Source of the DNA: an uncultured Eubacteriales bacterium
GTDB lineage: Bacteria; Bacillota_A; Clostridia; Lachnospirales; Lachnospiraceae
Reading direction: 5' to 3'
Length of the DNA: 11,700 nt
Assembly: GCA_900321365.1 (NCBI GenBank)
Contig: ONVT01000134.1
Coordinates: 1-11,700 of the forward strand
The notes beneath the pieces are model-generated. The model made no database searches, was not told the DNA's origin, and saw only the letters and a program-made list of their open reading frames with translations. The first letter of the stretch is position 1. Every line of letters begins with the position of its first letter. Of the stretch, positions 5,403 through 11,700 are shown piece after piece. The translations under genes and the position numbers were made by a program.

Positions 5403-8400
5403 ATGGAAAGATACCGCTTTTCGGAAAAAGAACAGGCCCTCATGGAGAGTATGGACGTACCCTTTGCCGTGTTCCAGCTCGTTGAGCAGAGGATCGTTAC
5501 CATAGTCGTTACCAGAGGTTTCTGCGCCCTGGTGGGCTCCATGGATCGTGAGAAGGTATACGCCGCCATGGACCATGACACCTTCAGGAACGTCCATCCT
5601 GATGATATTGCTCGGCTCGGAAACGCTGTGTATCTCTTTATGAAGAACGGAGGCAGGCTTGAGTCGGTATACCGTCTGAGGAATGCAGACGGGCCGGGGT
5701 ATCGTGTCATCCATGCGTACGGACAGCATATGTACATGGATACAGGCGTCCGCCTTGCCCAGATCTGGTATGCCGATGAAGGGATCTACAGTGAGGAGAG
5801 AAACCAGGGAAGATGGGAGCTGAGCGAGTCGCTTGGCAACGCCATCCATGAGGAGAGCATTCTGCGGGCCAGCTATTATGACTATCTGACCGGCCTCCCG
5901 AGCATGACTTATTTCTTTGAGCTGGCGGAAGCCAGCAAACAGGCCATCAGGGAAAAGGGGGATAATCCCGCGCTGCTGTACATGGATTTCAGCGGCATGA
6001 AGTTCTATAACACGAGGCACGGTTTCGCGGAAGGCGACAAGCTGCTCAGGGCTTTTTCGAGAATCCTCATCCGGATATTCGGCGTCGAGCGCTGCTGTCG
6101 GATCGGCGCAGATCATTTTGCGGTGCAGACGGAGGAGACGGGGCTTGAGGAGAAGATCCGGCAGATGTTCGAGGAATGTCGTCAGATGAATGAAGGAAGT
6201 ACGCTTCCCCTGCATGTCGGCGTCTATCCGAGACAGACGGAGAGCGTACATACCAGCGTTGCCTGTGACCGGGCGAAGCTTGCCTGCAACTCGCTCAGAG
6301 GTACTTATGGAATGGCGGTGAACTATTACAGCCAGGACCTGAACGACGACGCTGAGAAGAGGCAGTATATCATCGAAAACATCGACAGGGCGATCGAAGA
6401 GGGATGGATCCAGGTGTATTACCAGGCGATCATCCGGGTTGCAAATGACCGCGTATGTGACGAGGAGGCCCTGTCCCGCTGGATTGACCCGGTCAGGGGA
6501 TTCCTGTCGCCGGCTGACTTTATTCCCGCGCTGGAGGAATCGAAGCTTATCTATAAGCTGGATCTGTATGTGGTGGAACAGGTTCTTGAGAAGATCAAAA
6601 AGCAGGGTGAAGTGGGAATCTATGTGATTCCCCAGTCCGTGAACCTTTCGCGCTCTGATTTCGAAAGCTGCGACATTGTCGAGGAGATCTGCCGCCGCGT
6701 GGATGAAGCGGGGGTTGACCGGTCTCTGCTGACCATTGAGATCACGGAGAGTGTCATCGGAAGCGATTTCGAGTTCATGAAGGCACAGGTGGAGAGATTC
6801 CAGGAGCTGGGCTTTTCGGTCTGGATGGATGACTTTGGCAGCGGCTATTCCTCGCTGGACGTGCTGCAGAGCATCCACTTTGACCTGATCAAGCTGGATA
6901 TGCGTTTCATGCAGCAGTTCGACAGCTCTGACGAATGCAGGGTCATACTGACCGAGCTTGCCAGGATGGCTGCCGGTCTCGGCGTAGAAACCGTATGCGA
7001 GGGCGTGGAGAAGCTTGAGCAGATCGAATTCCTGCGGGAGATCGGATGTACGAAGGCACAGGGCTTTTTGTACGGCAGGCCGACGCCGTTTTCGGAGCTT
7101 CTCAAGTTACATGAAAGCGGTGTAGACATGCGTTTTGAGAATCCGGATGAAACGGAATACTATACCACGCTGGGCCGCATCAATCTGTACGATATGGCGG
7201 TCGTCGCCCGTGAGAGCGGCGATTCTCTCCGCCAGTATTTCGATACCCTGCCGATGGCCATCCTGGAGGTAAATGACAGCAGGGTACAGTACATCCGCTG
7301 TAACAAGTCCTACCGCGACTTTATGAAGCGCGTTTTCGGGATTACCCTGACGGAGCATGTACTGGATACCTCCGCTCTGCTCGTCGGGCATGGCGCCGCC
7401 TTCACGGGGGCAATCCAGCGTTGCAGCAGGGACGGCAACCGAGCCATCATCGATGAGCCGATCGATGAAAAGACGACAGTCCATACGTTTATCCGCCGGA
7501 TCGCGGTCAACCCCGTAACGGGTACGGCGGCAGTCGCGGTGGCTGTCCTGGCGGTTCTGGAGCAGGAGCAGGGAGACACCGGGGCCAGCTTTTCTGACTT
7601 TTCAAGAGCATTGTCCTCTGACTACATCAACCTCTATTATGTGGATATCGAATCGGAGCAGTTCATCGAATATACGCCCGACGCCAGTCGTGAGGGAGTG
7701 GCCGCCCTGCGCCGCGGCGTGGACTTCTTCGGCGCCAGTGCAAAAGACGCGAAGCTGTTCCTCTACAAAGAGGACAAGGAAGCTTTCATCAAGGCGTTTA
7801 CCAGAGAGAACGTGCTCCGTACGATAGACGAACACGGCGCCTTCACGCTTACCTACCGCCTGCTTATGGAAGAAAAACCCGTCTATGTACAGATGAAAGC
7901 GGTGCGCATGCAGTCAGATAAAACGCACATCATCGTCGGTGTCAGCAATGTAGACTCCTACATGCGGCAGAGGGAAGCGATTGCGAGACTGCAGGCAGAG
8001 CGGATTACCTACTCGCGGATCAACGCGCTTACAAAAGGGTTTATATGTATCTACACGGTTGATCCGGAAACGGGCCGTTATGTGGAGTACAGCGCGACAC
8101 GCGATTACGCCGGACTCGGACTGCCCAGGGAGGGTGATGATTTCTGGACACAGTCCCGGATCGAAAGCACCAGGCATGTATTTCCGGAGGATGTCGGGAA
8201 GTTCCAGACTCAGCTGACACGGGAAAACGTGATGGAGGAGATTGAAAAGAAAGGCGTCTTCTCCCTGCAGTACAGGATGGTAATGGATGGCGGCCCGAAG
8301 TATGTTACCTTGCAGGCCGCGCTGGTCGTTGAGCAGGACGGCCCGCAGCTTGTCATCGGCGTGAACAATGTCGATGACCTGGTACGGCGCGAGCTGGAAT

Positions 8401-8438
8401 ATGAAAACAGGCTCAAAGAGGCCGGGAGCAGCTTATAA
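5403..8438 (+). CDS. PAS / degenerate GGDEF / EAL c-di-GMP phosphodiesterase with tandem C-terminal PAS-like modules
   Basis: A 1011-aa protein without a signal peptide or TM helix, so cytoplasmic, predicted to hydrolyse c-di-GMP to pGpG. Domains in order: PAS_3-like (about 10-125, with FRNVHPDDIARL); GGDEF (about 155-320, DYLTGLP at 160) whose active-site motif is GADHF at 235-239; EAL (about 330-580); a PAS-like segment (about 590-720); and two tandem PAS-like modules (about 730-862 and 868-1000) sharing a TRENV...F.L.YR pattern. The EAL domain keeps the catalytic set: E355 (EAL), N414, E446, D476/D477 (DDFGSGYSSL), K497, E533 (EGVE) and Q553. Hydrolysis is therefore likely, while the GGDEF domain is probably non-cyclising and perhaps a GTP or dimer regulator, as known for degenerate GGDEF domains. 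The start is set by GAGGAG (5389-5394), 8 nt before the ATG. It ends 26 nt before the diguanylate cyclase gene, so the two form an operon. The C-terminus stops where the neighbour continues into its GGDEF domain. Confidence 0.92.
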   Translation: MERYRFSEKEQALMESMDVPFAVFQLVEQRIVTIVVTRGFCALVGSMDREKVYAAMDHDTFRNVHPDDIARLGNAVYLFMKNGGRLESVYRLRNADGPGYRVIHAYGQHMYMDTGVRLAQIWYADEGIYSEERNQGRWELSESLGNAIHEESILRASYYDYLTGLPSMTYFFELAEASKQAIREKGDNPALLYMDFSGMKFYNTRHGFAEGDKLLRAFSRILIRIFGVERCCRIGADHFAVQTEETGLEEKIRQMFEECRQMNEGSTLPLHVGVYPRQTESVHTSVACDRAKLACNSLRGTYGMAVNYYSQDLNDDAEKRQYIIENIDRAIEEGWIQVYYQAIIRVANDRVCDEEALSRWIDPVRGFLSPADFIPALEESKLIYKLDLYVVEQVLEKIKKQGEVGIYVIPQSVNLSRSDFESCDIVEEICRRVDEAGVDRSLLTIEITESVIGSDFEFMKAQVERFQELGFSVWMDDFGSGYSSLDVLQSIHFDLIKLDMRFMQQFDSSDECRVILTELARMAAGLGVETVCEGVEKLEQIEFLREIGCTKAQGFLYGRPTPFSELLKLHESGVDMRFENPDETEYYTTLGRINLYDMAVVARESGDSLRQYFDTLPMAILEVNDSRVQYIRCNKSYRDFMKRVFGITLTEHVLDTSALLVGHGAAFTGAIQRCSRDGNRAIIDEPIDEKTTVHTFIRRIAVNPVTGTAAVAVAVLAVLEQEQGDTGASFSDFSRALSSDYINLYYVDIESEQFIEYTPDASREGVAALRRGVDFFGASAKDAKLFLYKEDKEAFIKAFTRENVLRTIDEHGAFTLTYRLLMEEKPVYVQMKAVRMQSDKTHIIVGVSNVDSYMRQREAIARLQAERITYSRINALTKGFICIYTVDPETGRYVEYSATRDYAGLGLPREGDDFWTQSRIESTRHVFPEDVGKFQTQLTRENVMEEIEKKGVFSLQYRMVMDGGPKYVTLQAALVVEQDGPQLVIGVNNVDDLVRRELEYENRLKEAGSSL

Positions 8439-8464
8439 CGATAAAACCCCGGAGGTAGACTGAA

Positions 8465-11400
8465 GTGTACGTTCATAAACGGATGAAACGGGTGGCGGCG
8501 ATCTTCCTTCTTTTCGGCCTTGCCGCGCTCATGGCAGTGCCGTCTGCTTTGCGTGCGGAGGAGACGGAATCACAGGAGGCGGATCAGAAGGATCAGAAAG
8601 TTGTGCGTGTCGGCTGGTTTGATTCGACTTTCTGTTACTGGGATTCGTTCGGGAGACGCTGCGGCATCGACTACGAATACCGGTCCAGGATCTCCGCCTA
8701 CACCGGATGGACCTATGAGTATGTGGAGGACAGCTGGTCAAACCTGTTTCAGATGCTCAAAGACGGTCAGATCGATCTGCTCAGCGACGTCTCCTTCAAG
8801 CCGGAGCGCACTGAGTTCATGCTCTTTCCCGATCTGCCCATGGGGTCAGAGTCCTACTACATCTATATTGACACACAGAACAGGGAGATTACCTCGGACA
8901 ATCTCTCGTCCTTCGACGGTAAGCGAATCGGTGTCAATCAGGGCAGCATCCAGGAGGGCTTTCTGAAGGACTGGGCGCAGAAAAACGGCGTCAACATTGA
9001 AGTTGTCCCGCTGTCGGTGGAAGAAGATGAGTCCATGGACATGGTTGCGGAGGGGGAACTTGACGGGTATGCTTCCGTCTTCACCTTCAGCGCCGAGTAT
9101 AAGACAGTACCTATCTGCAGGATCGGTTCATCGGACTACTTCTATGCCGTCAACAAGAACAGGCCGGATCTGCTCGCGGAGCTGAACATGGCACTGGCCA
9201 GTATTCAGGATGAGGATCCGTATTTTAATCAGAGGTTATCAGAGGAACGTCTGTACAACACAAGGACAAACGCGTTCCTGACGCCGAACCAGGAGGACTG
9301 GCTTAAGGAACATGGTGTCATCCGTGTCGGGTACCAGGAGGATTATCTTCCTTTCTGTGAGACTGACAGAAAGACCGGGGAACTGACCGGCGCGCTCAAG
9401 GATTACCTTGCCCATGCCGAAAACAGCTTAAGGAGCACGGACGTCAGGTTTGAGGCAGTCCCTTACTCTTCTGTGGAGACGGCGCTCGAAGCGATGAAAG
9501 CAGGAGAGATCGACTGTGTTTTCCCGGTCTACCTGAGCTCTTATGATGCCGACGAGATGGGCGTGCGGCTGACTAATCCGGCGATGAAGACCGAGATGAA
9601 CGCATGCTTCAGGACTTCGGAAAGCCAGAGCATCTCCCGGGACAGCACGATTACCTTTGCCGTCACTGACGAAAGCCTGAATATCGATACGTTCATTATG
9701 AACCAGTACCCCGCCTCTGAAAGAAAAGTCTTTGAGAGCAGCAAGGCCTGCTATGAGGCGGTCGCCTCCGGGGACGCGGACTGTGTCCTTGTCAGCAATT
9801 ACAGACTCCCGTCCGAAGCGGAGGAGCTGGACAGATATAAGCTCTTCTCTGTCCCGACCGGAGAAACCATGCCGCTTTCCTTTGCGGTGGACAGCGAGGA
9901 CCGGGAACTCTATTTTCTCCTGAATAAAACGGTGCTTATGACGGACAGCGAGGACATGGATACCGCGCTTGCCTCCTATATGGAATCTGACGATAAGGTG
10001 TCCTTTACCCAGTTCCTGAAGGACAACTGGATGATCGTCCTGGCAGTTGTCTGTGCGGTGTTCTTCGTCATCATCGTCCTGCTGTACCAGAAGCTGAAGG
10101 CGGAGCGGGTGGCCAATGAGCAGCAGCGGCTTCTGGAAGAGGCCGATGAGATCGCCGAGCTGAAACAGACGATTTCCTCTCTGCTGGACAACCTGCCCGG
10201 CAGGAATTTCACAAAAGACGCACAGACCGGTGTCTATCTTGCCTGCAACCAGGCGTTTGCGGATTACGCAAAAAGGAAGAATCCGGAAGACGTGATCGGA
10301 CTGACGGATGAGCAGATATTTGATGCCGAGCAGGCGAAGCGACTGGTCGAGGATGACAGGATGGCGGTCTCCATGGACGGCCCCTATATCTTCTTCGAGG
10401 ATGTCCCGGATGCGGAAGGAAACCAGCGGCAGATCAAGACCACCAGACTGAAGTACACTGATGCTGCCGGACGGCTGTGCGTGCTTGGCATATCCGTGGA
10501 TGTGACGGCAGACACGGTACGCATCCACCGCGGGGATGTTACGTCAAAGGAATCCTATGAAAAGGCGCGCAGCACCGGTATCATCTATTCGCACATCGCC
10601 CAGGCGCTGGCCCGCGGATACACGGATCTCTATTACATCGATCTGAATACGGAGGGGTTCATCGAATACCGTATCGATGAGGACGGCGGATCTCTGACTG
10701 AGGCAAGGCGCGGCTGGCATTTCTTCGAGGAGTGCCAGGAGGAGGCAGAACATCTTGTGTATCATGAGGACCGGGAAGCCGTGATAAAGGCTCTGGACCG
10801 GAAGACACTGGTTGACGCACTGGACCGCAGCAACATCTTTATCATGACCTACCGCCTGAACGGTAAGGACGGGCCGGTCTATGTCACCATGAAGGTCACC
10901 CGCATGAAGGATGATGACCGGTTCATCATCCTGGGTGTTACGGATGTTGACGAGCAGACGAAGCAGCGCAACGCAGCCGAGCGGATGAAGGAGGAACAGA
11001 TTGCCTACGCCCGCCTCAGCGCGCTGGCCGGCGACTATCTCTGTATCTATCTTGTGGTTCCCGAGACCGGACGGTACCGGGAATTCAGCGCAACGGCCGG
11101 ATTCGAGACCTTTGAGCGGTCCAGGAGGGGCATGGATTTCTTTGCCGATACCAGGGAGCAGAGCCGCGCCGTGGTTTATCCGGAGGATCTGAGCCGGTTC
11201 CTTTCAGTATTTACCAGGGAAAATGTCATGGCGGATATCGGGCGTCACGGCCTCTTTACGCTGAGCTACCGCCTTGTGATGAACGGCAGCCCCCGCTATG
11301 TACAGCTCAAGGCGGTCATGCTGGAAGAGAATGAAGGAATCCGACTGATTGTCGGCGTCAATGATATCAACGCCCAGGTCCGCCAGGAGGAAGCGTATGC

Positions 11401-11700
11401 CACAAATCTTGCCAGAGCACAGATGAAGGCCAGTGTCGATGCCCTCACAGGCGTGAAGAACAGGCATGCTTATCTGATGGCGGAGGAGCGGCTGAATGCC
11501 CAGATCAGGGAGGGATCGGTTCCGGAATTTGCAATCGTGGTTCTGGACGTCAATGACCTGAAGAAGGTCAACGACAGTGCCGGACATGAGGCGGGGGATC
11601 AGTACATCAGGGATGCCTGCAGGATTATCTGCAATACATTCAAGCACAGTCCCGTCTTCCGTATCGGCGGAGACGAATTCGCGGTCATCGCGCAGGGAGA
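8465..11700 (+). CDS. Membrane diguanylate cyclase with two extracellular substrate-binding domains (3' end beyond the window)
   Basis: An open frame of at least 1078 codons, cut by the window end. GTG 8465 is chosen because GGAGGT (8451-8456) lies 8 nt upstream. The N-terminus is a signal peptide (KRMKR, then a hydrophobic core, PSALRA near residue 31). Two periplasmic-type SBP_bac_3 domains follow (about 46-265, VVRVGWFDSTF...; about 285-510, VIRVGYQEDYLPF...), predicted to bind small solutes outside the cell. Next come one TM helix (about 522-541), a coiled coil (542-572), a PAS domain (about 570-690), two tandem PAS-like modules (about 711-835 and 848-975) and a GGDEF domain starting at DALTGVKNRHAY (D992). 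The active-site motif RIGGDEF (GGDEF at 1068-1072) is canonical, so it should make c-di-GMP from two GTP. The RxxD inhibitory site five residues before GGDEF is absent, so feedback inhibition through it is not expected. The tandem modules match those of the upstream phosphodiesterase. Solute binding is likely to gate synthesis; the ligand is unknown. Confidence 0.92.
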   Translation, partial: MYVHKRMKRVAAIFLLFGLAALMAVPSALRAEETESQEADQKDQKVVRVGWFDSTFCYWDSFGRRCGIDYEYRSRISAYTGWTYEYVEDSWSNLFQMLKDGQIDLLSDVSFKPERTEFMLFPDLPMGSESYYIYIDTQNREITSDNLSSFDGKRIGVNQGSIQEGFLKDWAQKNGVNIEVVPLSVEEDESMDMVAEGELDGYASVFTFSAEYKTVPICRIGSSDYFYAVNKNRPDLLAELNMALASIQDEDPYFNQRLSEERLYNTRTNAFLTPNQEDWLKEHGVIRVGYQEDYLPFCETDRKTGELTGALKDYLAHAENSLRSTDVRFEAVPYSSVETALEAMKAGEIDCVFPVYLSSYDADEMGVRLTNPAMKTEMNACFRTSESQSISRDSTITFAVTDESLNIDTFIMNQYPASERKVFESSKACYEAVASGDADCVLVSNYRLPSEAEELDRYKLFSVPTGETMPLSFAVDSEDRELYFLLNKTVLMTDSEDMDTALASYMESDDKVSFTQFLKDNWMIVLAVVCAVFFVIIVLLYQKLKAERVANEQQRLLEEADEIAELKQTISSLLDNLPGRNFTKDAQTGVYLACNQAFADYAKRKNPEDVIGLTDEQIFDAEQAKRLVEDDRMAVSMDGPYIFFEDVPDAEGNQRQIKTTRLKYTDAAGRLCVLGISVDVTADTVRIHRGDVTSKESYEKARSTGIIYSHIAQALARGYTDLYYIDLNTEGFIEYRIDEDGGSLTEARRGWHFFEECQEEAEHLVYHEDREAVIKALDRKTLVDALDRSNIFIMTYRLNGKDGPVYVTMKVTRMKDDDRFIILGVTDVDEQTKQRNAAERMKEEQIAYARLSALAGDYLCIYLVVPETGRYREFSATAGFETFERSRRGMDFFADTREQSRAVVYPEDLSRFLSVFTRENVMADIGRHGLFTLSYRLVMNGSPRYVQLKAVMLEENEGIRLIVGVNDINAQVRQEEAYATNLARAQMKASVDALTGVKNRHAYLMAEERLNAQIREGSVPEFAIVVLDVNDLKKVNDSAGHEAGDQYIRDACRIICNTFKHSPVFRIGGDEFAVIAQG

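Noticed and set aside
5271..6878. A 535-codon open frame on the minus strand opposite the EAL gene
   Set aside because: It is antisense to a clear PAS-GGDEF-EAL coding region. Its translation shows no recognisable domain, and the start region has no ribosome binding site. Its openness follows from the codon use of the real gene.
9428..10528. A 366-codon open frame on the minus strand opposite the cyclase gene
   Set aside because: It overlaps the second solute-binding domain, TM helix and PAS domain of the real gene. The predicted peptide is low in recognisable structure and rich in His/Arg, typical of an antisense shadow.

Overview
The window looks like a chromosomal segment of a Clostridia-type Firmicute, most likely a gut Lachnospiraceae-like organism. 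The basis is AGGAGG-type ribosome binding sites, ORFs carrying an XRE-REC regulator with a LytS-like kinase, and large multi-PAS GGDEF/EAL proteins of the kind common in that group. This assignment rests on protein style and base composition, not on any search. No rRNA, tRNA, CRISPR array, insertion sequence or phage gene was recognised.

Left part (1-3485, + strand) is a signalling/efflux cassette. A leader with an extended -10 box and a 14-codon upstream ORF precedes a response regulator of unusual order (XRE helix-turn-helix first, receiver domain last). A 7-TM LytS-like sensor histidine kinase follows almost without a gap, and a MATE-family efflux transporter comes 88 nt later. The likely logic is kinase to regulator to transporter expression, but no regulator binding site could be shown.

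Middle part (3539-5402): a bacterial neurotransmitter:sodium symporter (LeuT/MhsT type, likely an amino-acid importer) lies on the - strand, convergent with the MATE gene. It is divergent from the right-hand operon across a 496-nt intergenic region. That region is rich in signals: candidate promoters in both directions, a GC-rich hairpin with perfect 22-nt arms, four copies of a TNACAGTGC word, and a second imperfect hairpin before the next gene.

Right part (5403-11700, + strand) is a c-di-GMP operon. The first gene encodes a 1011-aa cytoplasmic protein: PAS-like domain, degenerate GGDEF (GADHF), intact EAL phosphodiesterase domain, PAS-like domain, and two tandem copies of a PAS-like module. 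Twenty-six nt later starts a membrane protein, truncated by the window end: signal peptide, two tandem type-3 substrate-binding-protein domains, one TM helix, coiled coil, PAS, two copies of the same PAS-like module, and a canonical GGDEF. The pair looks like a predicted c-di-GMP hydrolase and synthase sharing a duplicated sensory module. The synthase reads an extracellular solute, plausibly an amino acid given the neighbouring symporter (inference).
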